DNA from: Emergomyces orientalis
Lineage: Eukaryota > Ascomycota > Eurotiomycetes > Onygenales > Ajellomycetaceae
Assembly (NCBI GenBank): GCA_002110485.1
Contig: MOWL01000073.1
Location: forward strand, 1-64,000
DNA: 64,000 nt
Direction: 5' to 3'
Part shown: positions 12,568 through 24,611 of the stretch, in pieces
Numbering within the stretch: the stretch's first letter is position 1
Layout of the letters: each line of letters starts with the position of its first letter
The notes under the pieces: generated by a model
Database searches by the model: none
Seen by the model: only the letters and a program-made list of their open reading frames with translations
Told to the model about the DNA's origin: nothing
Translations under genes and position numbers: made by a program

Positions 12568-13632
12568 ATGGCAGAACTTCGAGACCAGGCCAGATCCTCC
12601 TCTGTAGAAACTGGTGGGGTCGGTCGCGCTGGCGTGACAGATGCACAGGGTGCGGTTCAGCCAAGCGGAATGCGAGTGCGCGGCGCGCCCAAGGACCTCG
12701 TCCTCGTAGAGGCATCTAAATCAGGAAAGAGCCTACAGAATACATTCTTAGTTCGGCACGAGTCGCCGTGGGAGACCTTCTCAAGAGTCTACGCTTGCGA
12801 GTTGGCTGGATCTTTCAATGTAGCCGTTCATCGCGTCCGGCCCAGCAGACTTGTCGCCATCAGGACATTTCGGGGTCTCGACGCCGACAGGGCACTGCAG
12901 CGATTCAAAGCGTTTCAACATCCCAACATCCTCTCCTCGCGGGAATGCTTTTTATATGAAGAATCAGTTTTCATACTTCACAATGATGTCCCAGTCTCAC
13001 TGGATCAGCTTGTCGCCTGTGAAGCCTATCCGGACGAAATTGAGCTTGCGGCTGTTTTAGCCCAGGTGAGTTTTTTGCAAGAATTGGTGAGGCGTGCTAT
13101 TGACTGCTAGAAGATCCTCGATGGCCTTATGTATCTCACGGGGCAACTTTTCGAGCATCCCCGTTTGAGTTCTCCGAACATCCTTGTGACTGGACAGGGG
13201 GAAGTGAAGATAGGTAAGAACGTTCCCCGCCGCTGGTGATCATCTCTAACCTTCCATCGTAGCGGGTATAGAGAAATGTTTGGAGCTACAGACGCGTCCG
13301 ATTCCGCGGTACTCAAAATCATTGAAGGTAATCACAATGGAGCTGATGCAGAAATACGAGAAGGAGGACGGTAAAACAGGTGTGGATGACCTTGAGCGTT
13401 GGCGTTGCGACTCCTATGCCATGGAATTTTTGTCTGCTATTGAATCAGTTATTTCAATTGAAACTCTACGAGAAGTGAGTGCCATGCGATATGAAATGCC
13501 CTATGGTCGTGTCATTCTCACATTTGATAGCATCCGTTATTCACAAAGTTACACTGGAGCAAAGGCCATCTCATAGGCCTGATATCCTTTGCCTCGCGCT
13601 CTTCTTTTACGTACTGCTCCTATTTGAGATGA
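12568..13632 (+). CDS. Protein-kinase-like (pseudokinase) protein, divergent partner of DUF3723
   Basis: Exons 12568-13065, 13111-13213, 13263-13474 and 13531-13632 join in phase to a 304-residue protein with good fungal splice sites (GTGAGT, GTAAGA, GTGAGT; all TAG acceptors). ATG 12541 is an in-frame alternative start. The kinase fold is suggested by VRPSRLVAIRTFRG (VAIK-like, Lys replaced by Arg), FQHPNILSSRECF, LDGLMYL and a last exon beginning HPLFTKLHWS as in STE20-type kinases. The catalytic HRD is replaced (FEHPRLSSPNILV) and there is no DFG, so it should lack phosphotransfer. It has no premature stop, unlike its DUF3723 neighbour. Its start codon is only 18-45 bp from that of DUF3723, so the two probably share a promoter. 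Confidence 0.6.
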
Positions 13633-13933
13633 TACGGAATACAATGGGAGCGTATTTTACGGAGAGCCTTGTGCTATATTTAGTCCAATAGGAAGGGACA
13701 ACTTCTCCAGCTTGCTCCGTTGGTTTTAGCTTATCCACCTAGGGCCTCAGAAATAAAAATGAAAGAGAAATTCGGAACTACAATTGTCAAGATTTTCTAC
13801 CAAACCCCCCCCCACCTGTAGAGCTGTAAATGCTAAGAATCCAATATCAACAAGACGTTTTACACAGCCCGTCCAACTACTGTACATTTGCGAGCTAATT
13901 TTGTTTACTGACCCATCATTCCGTCTTTTGCCA
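13633..13933. other. Intergenic, convergent 3' ends
   Basis: This lies between the 3' end of the pseudokinase-like gene and the 3' end of the ferric-reductase-like gene. It holds no gene that I recognise. A short C-run occurs at about 13805. Confidence 0.4.
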
Positions 13934-15711
13934 CTAACGTGGCTGGAACTCAAGCTCTGACATCGTAACCCTCTGGTGCAAGAAGTCGCAGACGATGCTT
14001 CGTACCTGATCACGCGTTTTGTCTGAAGCGGACACTTTGAAAGTCAGACGGAATTCTCACCAGGAATCCGGTGAACTCACCCATCACCAGCAGCTCGCCG
14101 CCGTCTTCCTCGCCATTAGGGACCCTCTCGATATGGCCACCCGAAACCTCGGTCTCGATGATGTTTCGATAGTCTGCTAAACCCTTATGGACAAAAGCAC
14201 GTTTATGGTTCCCAAGTTTCACAATCCGTCCGGACTCAACGTAGATAGAGATCGTGAGGATCTACTGCGATTGTTAATATAGCCCTTGCGAAAAATGGAA
14301 GGGATTCACCTACATAGCCATTCGCCATGGTATCGTCCTTCAACAAGCTGTTTACTGATGATTCTGCAGCAATTGCCATATCTAGTCATGTTAGCTCGTT
14401 CAACAATACACGTCAAGCTGGCCTACCAAGGGTTTGTAGTTGCCACACCAAATGTACCCGCTGCGTGCAAAAAGTCGAGATGTTGTGGCCATGTATCAGC
14501 TTTTTGAGATACGGCATCACAGCAGCGATACCAGCACCATCGGCGATCAGCAGAACGCTCTTGTACCGGTTGACAGGTTCGCTAATCCCGTGAGGGCCTG
14601 TAATGAATGCACTGAAGGAAACGGATCCACTCGGTGCCATTTTGGCACAGCTAAGCAATGTTGCCGACAGACCATGCTGAGCCTTCACATACAGATCCAA
14701 CGTGGTTTGCTTTTCTTGAGACCACGAAGAGATCGTGAAGGGATGGGTTTGGGCCCATGAAAACAAACTTAATGTTGGCATCCAAAGATTGACATACTGC
14801 CCAGCATCCAATTTCATTGGGCGAGGTAAAACAACTTGAACCATGACAGCCCTTTCAACAACTTCATTTTTATTCTCTTCGGCGTCTATACTGTCACAAC
14901 TGATATATGCCCGAGGTGGCCAGCGAGACGTGAATGCGCCGTTTTGATAGCAGAAGAATAAGATCTGGACAAAAAGGTTCAGTGTAAACGATCCGAGTGA
15001 CACGTATATACAAATCCTAGATGGTGACCGATCTGCTGGTAGATGACGCCAGGTGGCATATAGTAGAAGTGCCGCCAGTCCTTGGTGGACCCGAAGGAAC
15101 CACTCGTATGCCACGCGGCGAAAGAGTGAGAAGGATAATAACACAATCGCTGCTCCTGAGAGCGAGCCCTAGAGGGGGGTTTAGCACAACGTCTTCTTTA
15201 GAAGGAAATAACTCACAATGGCAGTGATAAGATTGGCGGCATCCTTCAGAGGGAAAGCAACTCGACTAATCAGAAGTGCGATGACGATATGAATCATGAG
15301 AAGGAGAACACTCATCAAAGCCATTGAACGATGTATTTTGCGGCATGTATTAAGATGGACACCAAGGATGTCAGCCAGGAGGCTGAGATGTGGTCCTGCG
15401 AAGAGAGTGGTCATATTCACAACTGACAGTTCGCCCGCTCGGCGACCAATATCAGATGCTGAGGTGGCTGAAAGAAACAGACAAACGAGGTTCACAGCTA
15501 GATACAAAAGCTGAATGAGGACACCAGCACGAGTCCAAGGTCCAGCATAGCGATGACGATGGAGGAAATATGGGTAGGTCAGATGCTCTGATACAAAGAC
15601 TGAAATGGAACTCTGCAGTGGAGCGAGACAAGAAAGACATCGCATAAAGATGAACATGGATATAATACCGCCGGCGGCAATAGCGTACATAGTCGTGATT
15701 TCCATAGCCAT
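13934..15711 (-). pseudogene. Ferric-reductase-like (FRE) transmembrane oxidoreductase, disrupted before its C-terminus
   Basis: Exon 1 (15711-15217) and the next exon (from 15168) join across a clean GTGAGT...CTCTAG intron. The product has several membrane segments with heme-ligand-type histidines (GVHLNTCRKIHRS, MIHIVIALL, FLRVHQGL, TWRHLP). A ferredoxin-reductase-like part follows: HPFTISSW for FAD and LLIADGAGIAAVMPYLKKL for NAD(P)H. After VWQLQTLG the frame meets two TGA codons (near 14370-14380 and 14350) and a disturbed stretch. It then resumes as VESGRIVKLGNHKRAFVHKGLADY and, across a last 46-nt intron, VSASDKTRDQV...ELEFQPR with a TAG stop. That C-terminal signature is typical of the fungal FRE family. 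FREs reduce extracellular ferric iron at the plasma membrane and are a recurrent Starship cargo. Family assignment is solid; it is probably non-functional. Confidence 0.75.
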
Positions 15712-16862
15712 GAAGAATAGTGGTGATATGTGATAGACACTTGGGTTGGGGTCGAAAAGGAGAAAACTGGGCTGGATGGGTTATTTATATGACCACGTTC
15801 CCCCAGTAGATGGCCGGGAAATGTAGTCCCACGGCACGCGTCCTGGCAGTGTATAAATTCCACGATATGCACGTCTGCTGTCCTCAATGAAGTCTTGGCC
15901 CTCGATTCAAGCTTGGATCATCGTCTGTGAATTCACACCAGAGCTCACTTTTGTCCAATTGGTGTGGCTGTGCGATCAAAGTAACCATGAGGTGGTCCGC
16001 CCTGATCGAAATGAACCTTCAGGCTTGATTCAAGCTTCGCAGTTTGACCCAGGAGCGGGAGGGCGCACCTGGCTGTTTTCAATAGAGCATCGAGGAATAA
16101 GTTTGCTGCAAGTGTGGTATAAAACTAGCTTTCTAGAGAAGTAGTAATTTTGCACTCAATTTGATTCAATCTTCATTAATTCCATATTATTCCCAGAGTA
16201 GGGCATGATGCAACTTCAAAGCCAACATCACTTCAGCTATACAAGCAAGAAAGAGTCCCATCATCTGACAACCGACAAACACAAAATCGGCAGATGAAGT
16301 CTTCGCAAAAGCTCTCAATACAGTGTGTGTGGCAGACATCAATGTTCCAATCTATATACCTCAGGGGAGTCACTGCCAACAGACCTATATCTTGCCAATG
16401 TTGCAGGACAAACACGGAATATGCTGGAAAATTATCGAAAATTCCACATAGAAAAAGACAAAGAAGGCCATTGTTGCGGAGACCTAATTTCAACTTATCA
16501 TACATACTTCAAATAACCGATAAACCAGAATTGATCATAAGTTGTTGAGGCCTCAAATCTCCCGAGCCATTCAATCCATGCATCAGTCAAGAAGTTTGAC
16601 CTCGGATAGAACATCAGCCGAAGGAAAAATGATGATAATGTTTCTTTGTGATACCAAGAGAGTAGGGTAGCATTGTAATGTTAGTGGTGTAGGTAATGTA
16701 CAGTACAATAATATTTAATATAAATGGGCTTGAGGTTCGCTTTTGATAATTTCTCTTAGGAAGATGGATCAATCTGCTGAGAAATTGTCGATAAAAATGA
16801 TTATCTGCATTTTTTGCATAATTTTGGTGTCAGCCGTGACGAGGTCAACAGCATTTTGGCGC
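15712..16862. other. Intergenic, no recognised gene
   Basis: No family motif is found on either strand. Short frames at 16294-16548 and 16233-16505 overlap each other and look like chance. The region becomes clearly AT-rich after about 16.1 kb and marks the passage into the AT-rich middle of the window. Confidence 0.35.
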
Positions 16863-17209
16863 TTACCTTGTCGGGGTCGGCTTATAAACAGCACAAACGG
16901 GAGTTGAAGGGAATGTATTCATGGCATCAAAGATCCATATTAGCAATAGCGGAAAGCATATGCCGATGATCCGTCCTCGTGGCGTATTGTGGTAGCCAGA
17001 GGACACGAGGTTGGTGGGCTTTAGACTCGCAGATTGCCAGGTAAAATTTGCTGGGGAAGTTGCATTAGTTCCCAAGTTGATACTGGTTGTCCCTGCTGCG
17101 GCACTGTTGACTCCAGAAATGTACCCTGGAAGGCAGGAGAAACTTGCTGTGGCCATGGTCTGTATGAACTTTCTGATCCGAAAGTTGAAGGATTTAAATT
17201 ATATTCCAA
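16863..17209 (-). CDS. Hypothetical, uncertain
   Basis: Two overlapping minus-strand frames compete here. 17156-16863 runs into a perfect donor (ACAAG|GTAAGC at 16863-16868) and has one hydrophobic segment (IIGICFPLLLIWIF). 17209-17021 is Gln/Pro-rich (PQQVSPAFQGTF). No start or downstream exon is clear and no family is recognised. A small spliced gene may lie here. Confidence 0.25.
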
Positions 17210-17543
17210 GTGGTGAGGTTAATAAATAGACATTCTAAACTGTGATCTTTTTCAGGTATAAGTTCTATAGCTCCCTATATTATTCTGCCAAAGGCTTAAA
17301 GATATGAGCAATACAGGCTGTAACACAGAAGAGTTACAAGTCTTCGAGTCGAACAGCGAATCAAAATGATAAGGGCCACAGTTTCGTTTGACGGAAGCAC
17401 ACTTTAAAAAACGTCGTTTGACTCAAGAACGGCCCTTTATTTTTAGACAACACTTGCTCATAGCTATAAATTGAGATATCTTCCTGTATGCCAAGTGATA
17501 ACTAGTTCCCAACACTTGATCTTCATTGGAATCAAGCGCCACA

Positions 17544-17867
17544 ATGCAACCATCAAACTCGAAGCGTGCCAAGAAGCCATGGACTGAGCGCAGTAGCCTT
17601 GTACAGATGCGTTATCGGCGGAAAGGCACACTCCAGCGTATGCTGCGTAGATACTTCAATGACTGTCACTGCACAGGTGTCTACCTTCTCATTCATGAAG
17701 ACAATCGATACTTTACAACTAATTTTAACAGGTCTGATGCTTCAAGCAGCCACTTTCCACCTCCAGACATAGATATAGTGAGTGCCATATCCAGTACAGC
17801 CCTGGAAAGACACACTCTTACAGAAGCAGGAGAAGCATTACCCCCCTCCATCCCAAACAACATGTGA
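17544..17867 (+). CDS. Small basic protein, possibly MADS-box-like
   Basis: The open frame starts at ATG 17544 (MQPSNSKRAKKPW) and encodes 107 residues. The middle, QMRYRRKGTLQRMLRRYF followed by CTGVYLLIHEDNRYFTTNF, has the spacing of a degenerate MADS/SRF-type domain (Arg/Lys-rich helix, then a hydrophobic strand and an aromatic turn). If so it is a DNA-binding protein. The resemblance is weak and I give it as a possibility only. The C-terminus is Ser/Pro-rich. No lesion is seen. Confidence 0.35.
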   Translation: MQPSNSKRAKKPWTERSSLVQMRYRRKGTLQRMLRRYFNDCHCTGVYLLIHEDNRYFTTNFNRSDASSSHFPPPDIDIVSAISSTALERHTLTEAGEALPPSIPNNM

Positions 17868-18283
17868 AAACTACACAAAAGATATGAAGCTTAGAGATGG
17901 AAAGGGAAAAAAACCAGGGAAACTTGAGAACAGATGAAAACTTTTGTTGTATCTAAATTTTTATTATTATTGGTGCATGGTAGATGGCTCAGTCGCTGTA
18001 CTTGCAAATGCACACATATCATGATGTGTAAAACAATGGCTTCTTCTAAGAACCTAAGAAGTTCTAAGTAAAAATGAAAAACACATAATAAAAGCCAAAA
18101 GTAAGCAAAAACAAAATTAGAAAATTCAAAATTCACCAAATTTTCGGTGGCATGAGATGAATTTGTTGTTTCTCATATTTTTTTCTCATTTCTTCTCAGT
18201 AACTGAATTTTATGAATTATTCTTTTGTACAGTAAATCACATTTCAAGCTGTATTGTTCACTGGAAGTCATAGCTATCTCTAC
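17868..18283. other. AT-rich spacer
   Basis: This is AT-rich sequence without a recognised gene. It separates the small basic protein from the rearranged gene copy that follows. Confidence 0.4.
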
Positions 18284-18838
18284 TAATTTGGAGGCAGAAT
18301 CAGGCGAAAAATCTTGTACTTGATACTAAGAGATACCAGGGTTGAATTTCACATCACTTTAAGTCAATTGTGTTACAGCATTCATGATGCAGGGGATATA
18401 TATAGACACTGTTGCCTACTCGGGTTCTAATCATTGGAACAGATATACATTCCCCTGTCATATTCGACTGGCATATCACCCAAGCTGTGCAGAATGCAGC
18501 CACTTGAAGACACTGCAGCCAAAGCGGCATCAAAAGTGAGATCAAAGGTGAAATGAAGTTCGCATCCCACCTATCCTTTCTTTCCTCCCGACTGCGAGAA
18601 AGATATTGAGCCAGTAATTACACAGTGGCTAAAGGTTTGAGAGCAACCATATCATCAATCCTGAAATGTGCTAATCATGAATCAGGATGAAGCAAACCTC
18701 GAATATATATCTCGGTAGTTGCATGCCAGCTGTCATGAAAAACACTCTCTTGTTTGTAGAGTATCCGCCCAGGCGTCTCCCAGTCATCAGTTGTCTAATT
18801 CCACGCTTAAGCGCCTTGTAAGCTGTTTGACCGTCCCG
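18284..18838 (-). pseudogene. Chimeric inverted fragment of the 47-50 kb genes
   Basis: Read on the minus strand, this 555-bp stretch is three non-adjacent pieces of the 47-50 kb region joined together. 18838-18785 matches about 47845-47897 (GQTAYK...LMT). 18785-18718 matches about 48628-48688. 18717-18284 matches about 49345-49775 at high identity. The two junctions are not GT-AG and look like short-homology joins. Differences from the source are mostly transitions at CpG (acgcaatcgac to acacaattgac) plus a few short indels. The copy is non-coding. It ends about 85 bp before the LINE. Confidence 0.7.
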
Positions 18839-18921
18839 GCAGACTGTCGATCGAGATGGTATCGAGCCGTGGGCTTACATATGCTTCAGGCCGGCTCCTT
18901 GGGGAGAGCGTGAAATTCTCA

Positions 18922-18937
18922 TGGACCTTTTCTAAAC

Positions 18938-18939
<2 letters not shown>
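18922..18939. repeat. LINE target-site duplication, left copy
   Basis: Direct repeat tggaccttttctaaacta immediately next to the (TAA)n tail of the LINE. It differs from the right copy at one position (T versus C). Confidence 0.85.
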
Positions 18940-18969
<30 letters not shown>

Positions 18970-19347
18970 TAACGCCTGGAGACACGTAAGCGGCTGACTA
19001 AGCAGACTGCCTCGGCCACAGAACCTCCCTAGGGGTATCAGGCGCGCCAGCGCAGTAGCTAGTCTACTGCCTGACGGGTTCTAGTTGGCCGAAGCCCTAC
19101 TGTATTGTATATTACACGTTATCCTCCTTCCTGGAGGTTCTGATTGGGGTGCAGCTGGGGTGGAGCACCAGTACATATGAGGTTGCAGGGACCTCAAAGC
19201 AGAGTTGTTAAGGCCCGAGCGAGTGGGGGTCGCCTGGGTGTGGAGAGAAGTAATAGAGAAAGAGATATAGTGAGTGTAGAAGTAGAAAGAAGAAAAGTGA
19301 GTGAAGAGAGATGACATAGAAAAGAGATAGAGAGAGTGACTACAGGT

Positions 19348-22300
19348 TTAGAATCAGTGTTGGATTTTGGTGAAGAAGGAAGTTTTGGAGCACCAGCTAG
19401 CAAAGGATTTTGCTTCTGCCTTAGTGCTAAGTATCCAGTTAAGTGTCTCTTTTGGGCTTGTGCAGAGTGATGAAGATGGTGTGTCAAACTGACTGAGTCT
19501 TCTTCCTTTTCAGCAGAAGAAGAAGTGTTCTGGTGTTTTCTTGCGTCCACAGGCACATGTAAGGAGTGTGTCTTGATGGTTCCATCTTTCATGATAGATG
19601 GTGAAGTCTCCATGGCCTGTTCTCGCTGCAAGTAGGGAGCCGAGATGCTGGCGGGGGAGGGAGAGCTCTGGCGGGGGACATATATCTATGGGTGGTTTAG
19701 GCCCGAGATATGGGTTTTTTGGGAGAGAGGACCAGTACTTCTCAACAGCAGTTTGAAAGAGCTCTCGCGTGGCTAGCTTTGCCCGGACAATGGTCATTTC
19801 TTGGGGTGTGTAGTTCATGAGTGTAGCCTGTTTTGCTAATCTATCTGCTGTTTCGTTGCCTTCGATATCTGCATGGCCGGGGCACCATCTGATGATAATC
19901 TGACGGGGCCTAGTTGTGTTAGAGGCGGAACTCGTCCAGGAGTCCCGGAGGTCCTGGAATTCCTTAAATGCGGCAGCCGATGTATCTGTAGGAAGAAGAG
20001 AGTGTAGTCTGAGAGCCACCTCTTCATTGTCAAGAGCTATGATAATATTTCTGGCAAAAGTGGCAAAAGAGTGTTGTATTGCAGCTTGGAGATCAGCCAC
20101 TGCAGCTAGAACCTCTGCATTGTATACTTCCGCGGTGAAGCCTAGTGGGAGTTTACCAAATGTAGAGAGAGAGGTCTGCCTGTGGTATAGACAGTAGCCT
20201 CCGCCAGCCTGTCCAGTGGGGTTCTTTGACCTGTCTGAGTAGACTACTATGTCTAGTGAGAAGACATTCTTATTTAGTCAGTTCTTGAAGAAAGCGGGGC
20301 CTTTCTCTCATCCAACTGTGCCAATTTCCTGAGCCCTACGTGTTCAGTCTTCCTCTGAGAGGAGCTTCCAGGGCGGTGGAGAGGTTATTGTAGAGCATGT
20401 TGATATCTTGATGTTTCTCCGGATCCATTTAAAGCGAGAGGTGGACCACCTTCTGCAGAGAGAGTGCAATGGGTCTGCAGCAGCTACTCTGACTGTGAGC
20501 CTGTTATGTATTTGCTCGAGCCACGCTGAAGCAGGGCCCCAGCCGGATTCCCGAAGGAGGACTGGGATCGGGGTTGTTTTGTAGACTGGAAGAACCGCCC
20601 TTGCAGCTAGATTAAAGACAGTCTGAATCTTGCTGACTGACTCTTTGGATGTGTGTTCAGAGAGCCATGTTTCTGTTCCATAAAATAAAGAGCTGAAGAC
20701 ACAGCCTTGAACTGCCTGTCTAAGTAGAAGAGTTGAGGTTTCAAAGAAGACCCCATTAAGAGATTTGACATGTTGAGTGATTATTCTGGCTTTAATACAG
20801 GCCCGGTGAATGTGTTCTCTAAATTGTAGTTTTCTGTTGAAGAATATCCCAAGCCACCTAGTAGTGTCATTTGGAGTAATAGTGCGATCTTCTACTTGCA
20901 GTGAAGATTCAGTATAGTTTCTTTTTCTATGTAGATATTGTAGTTCTGTTTTATCCAAGTCAAAGTAAATATCATTATTGTTACTCCAGTTCAGTGTGCT
21001 TCTTAGAGTATTTTGAAGTTTATCTTCTACTGCTTCCAGATCTCTTCCACTTTTTAGAATTGCTATGTCATCGGCGTATTCAAAGCGGCCCTTGGAGAGC
21101 CGGAGGAGAGGCTCAAGATAGAGTAAAAAGAGAATAGAAGAGACCGGGGAACTCTGTGAGAGTCCACAGAGAATAGGAAAGATGTCTGACTGAATGTTGT
21201 CTAATCGAATTCTAGCAGTTCTTTGGAGAAGAAAGGATTTGACCCAATTGACAATGCAGGTGGGCCAGCCCTGCCCTCTAAGTCAGGTTACTAGACGGTT
21301 TCGCAGAACCCCGTCGAAGGTGCCTTTGACATCTAGTGTTATGATTTCAGCAAGTCTTTTCTGATTCCAGAGTTCTTGTACATCACAGGCTAGTGCTGTG
21401 GTGAGATCTGTTGCTGAGCAATGCTGTACTGCACTACATTGGTCTTTTTCTAGAATCTGGTAATGTATAGCAAGGTACGAGAGTTGTCTGGCAAGAAGGC
21501 ATTCAAGTTCTTTTCCAAGACAAGAGAGAAGTGCAATTGGGTGATAGAATTTTGAAAGAGTACAATCCTGCTTTCCTGCTTTTGATATAATAACTACCTC
21601 TGCCTTTTTAAAGGCTTGCGGGTGTATTCCTTTGTTGATACAGTTTTGGAAGAGTTGTGTGATGCGCTCTCCTAGGGCTGGCCAGGCAGTCCCCAGAAAT
21701 CTGGCCGGGACCCCGTCAGCGCCTGGGGAGGTGCTAGGGGTCTGGCAGGTAGCGCGGAAGGCTTCATTTTTAGTGATAGATGCCCATTGAATATCTCGTT
21801 CTGGGACAACTGGTGTATCAGAGGGGATGTCCTCCGCGTCCAATTGTCTAGTTAGAAGGGTATCACGGAGCAGGGCTGCTTTGCCTGTGGGAGATTGCTC
21901 TAGAGTCCCATCTATGCATTTTAGTGGGGGGGATTGGTCTTGAGGTTGGTATTTGTGCCATTTGACAATTTGATATATCTCTGAAAGAGATGATGCTTCT
22001 TCAATTCATTTTCAATTCCAGGCTTTCTTGGCTTTTCTAATTTTTTTATGGAAGAGTTGTTGTTCTTCAATGCAGGGGCCAAGTCTGCGAGCCTGGTGGA
22101 AATTGCGTCTTGCAGCTCTAACTGTGTCTGTCCACCAGGGGGCCTGGTGGCCTTGAGCGCCTTGCGTGGAGGGGCAAGAGCCTAATAGTGCCTGTTGAAG
22201 AGACTTAACAAGGTCTAGAGCCTCTTCCTCAACGTTCAGAGATGTTAGAGAGGTAAGTGAAGAGAGAAGCTGTAGAAAGTATTCTACATTGTATGTTACA

Positions 22301-23043
22301 AGGCTGGGTTTCTTGTCAGCTATAGGTCTGTTTTGGAGATTAGTTATAGAGGTGAGTAGAGTCTCATGATCTGAGGTGGAGTGCAGCTCTGGAGCAACAC
22401 GGCAGGTTGCATCAGCTAGACAGAAGGATAGATCAAGAGTTCCTCCTCTCTGGTGAGTGGGGCTGTCTGCTGGGTTTAGAAGTTGTAGACCTTGTGAGAG
22501 AGTTAGATTGAGTAGGTCTTATCCATTCTGCGGCCTGTGGCCAGTCGTAGAGTCCCAATCTGCATGCCTGATATTGAAGTCCCCTACAACAAGCCATGGG
22601 GCGATAGCAGGGTTGGAATCTGTAGAGAGATGGAGGAAGTCCCGAAGGCCTTGGCCTGGGTCTGTAGAGCTGGCAGGAGCGTTATAGATATTGTAGATAT
22701 TAGCTCTTTTATGTCTGGAGATTTTAATAGAGACACAGAGTAGGTCTCTGGATATGTTTGCTAGGGTTTGGACGGGTGCTAGGGCTCTGCCACGGTGTAT
22801 ATATAGAAGAACTCGGGGGCGTTTGGGCCAGTTCGAGGACAGAGGGGTGAAGCGAATATATGAAGAATGGCTTTTTGAGAGATGAGTAGAGAGATCATTG
22901 ACAATTCATGATTTCTGAATTGCTATAATATCACACCCTTTCTCATCTGCGAGTGAGAGGGCAATATCATGAGCATTTGATTGTTTGCCTATGTTGGCTT
23001 GAAAAATGGTCAGTGTAGAGTTTCAGTGTGGTCTGGTACTCAT
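19348..23043 (-). pseudogene. LINE ORF2 (endonuclease - reverse transcriptase - RNase H)
   Basis: The frame runs from ATG 23043 to TAA 19350-19348. The endonuclease shows VVGDFNIRHADWD and a STSDHETL motif. The reverse transcriptase shows SPGADGVPARFLG and the YADD box (FEYADDIAIL, near 21080), and the C-terminal RNase H shows DIVVYSDRSK and WCPGHADIEGNETADRLA. Premature stops include TGA after IAIQKS (Trp is usual there), TAA at 22521-22519, two TGA in AWN*K*IEEAS, TGA after RLVT, and three TGA between 20350 and 20270. Active-site Asp residues remain. The protein would nick the target and copy element RNA by target-primed reverse transcription. Confidence 0.85.
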
Positions 23044-24611
23044 AGATAGAAGCTCTGGCTTAAGGTATTGCTTGAACTTCTTTGAGTAGAAGAGTCTGCC
23101 TGATTAGCTTGTGAGCTTAGAACAGTATTTGAGACTGATGAAGAGGAACAGCTTCAGATGAAAGAGTCAGTTTCACAGGTCTTCTCTTGTGTGAGGAGTT
23201 GGTGTAATAGAGAAAAGACATTCTTGCCTGCCTCACAGATATTGTGTAGTTGTCTACAGGGGATATGTTCTAGTTGTCCTGAGGCTACTTTTGGTCTGGC
23301 GGGGCACTCTACATTAGAGGAAGGGTGAGGACCGCAGCAGTTGCAGCATTGAGGTGGGGATTGGCATTCGCCTAGATGGGCAAGTTTGCTGCAGGTCTGA
23401 CAGTGTAGGGGGCGCGTGCAGTTCCTCTCCATGTGGAAGCCATGACATCTATTGCAGGATGGGATCTTGGGGGACTTCTTAATTCTATTGACCATTACTG
23501 GACGGCTAAAGAGGCGTAGTTTGTTTGGAAAGAGGTGAGCTCCAGAGGCCTGGACTCTGACCCAGGCGTAGCCTTCCTCGGTATTAGGGTCCAGAGATTT
23601 TCTTGTCCAGTTACATTGCATGATTGGTGCCTGGTGTGCAGCTCCGCGTATTTCAGAGAGAAGCATGTTGTCTGTGACTGGGATTGAAAAGACATTCTCT
23701 CTGTTGAAGCAATGAGTAGACTTTTTGATTGGGCTGACTACAAAAGTGACCCAGGACTCTTGTCATTCAACATGGCAGTCTTCTATGGAGGTCTTGAGTT
23801 GGCTGGCTCTTTCGAGCACGGCTGCGGCGTTGGCTGGGGAGGAGGTGGCCAGGGTGATGCCTGAGAGGCAGTGCCAGACATCAGTGATCCAGGTAGGGTC
23901 TGGTAGTAGAGCGCGGACTCTTTCCTGTATGGCTTGAGAGTCTGAGTCTCGAGCTGAGTGATTTGCTGCTAGTCTGATCATCACGTGTTTGTCAGCAGAT
24001 CCTTGAAGAATGGGTCTAGAGGCTCATATGACCTGTTTCTTGTCTGGTTGTCCAACTGCAGGAACAGTTTGAGGGAGCTTTTCTAGAGATTGTCTCTTTG
24101 GCGCGGCGGAAGAGGCATATGTCTTAAGATGAGAGTCTTTTTGAGGGTAGGTATGTCCTTGGATAGCTTTAGCAATACCGTTACCAAGGGCCTGTCTTAG
24201 TGCAGAGCCTTGTATGGGGTGAGCTGTCTCGAAAAGAAGAAGTGTCGGTTCAATTAGTGCAGAGATCTGATTGCAGTATTCAAGGACCTGAGCAAGCGTG
24301 ATTGAGGATGCATTTTCTGCATGGTCAAGAAGTGTGCTTAGCTTATAGGCTGTCAGGTCTGTAGGATTCTTAGCTATCGGGGTAGCAGTAGGTCCCTCCC
24401 AGGAGGGGAGGCTTGGGGCGGTGTCAGGCCTATCCTGCTGTTGTACGGTGGCGGATGGTTCTTTCTGGGGCGCGTCTCTGGGCGCGTCGGTTGGGGCCGG
24501 GGGGAGCTCTTGGGAGGAGCCTGTGGAAGCTACGGAGGTAGAAAGAGGCCTCTTCTTCGCCGAGCGAAGAGAGGACGGCGTGATCGCGATATACCTGTCA
24601 GGATGGCTCAT
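23040..24611 (-). pseudogene. LINE ORF1 (gag-like, CCHC knuckles)
   Basis: A single frame runs from ATG 24611 to a terminal TGA at 23042-23040. Premature TGA codons lie at 24026-24024, 23765-23763 and 23156-23154. The N-terminal third is Pro/Ser-rich. The C-terminal third has closely spaced zinc knuckles (CNRCHGFHMERNC, CQTCSKLAHLGEC, CCNCCGPHPSSNVEC), as expected of a nucleic-acid-binding ORF1 protein that packages the element RNA. No frameshift is present. Confidence 0.8.
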
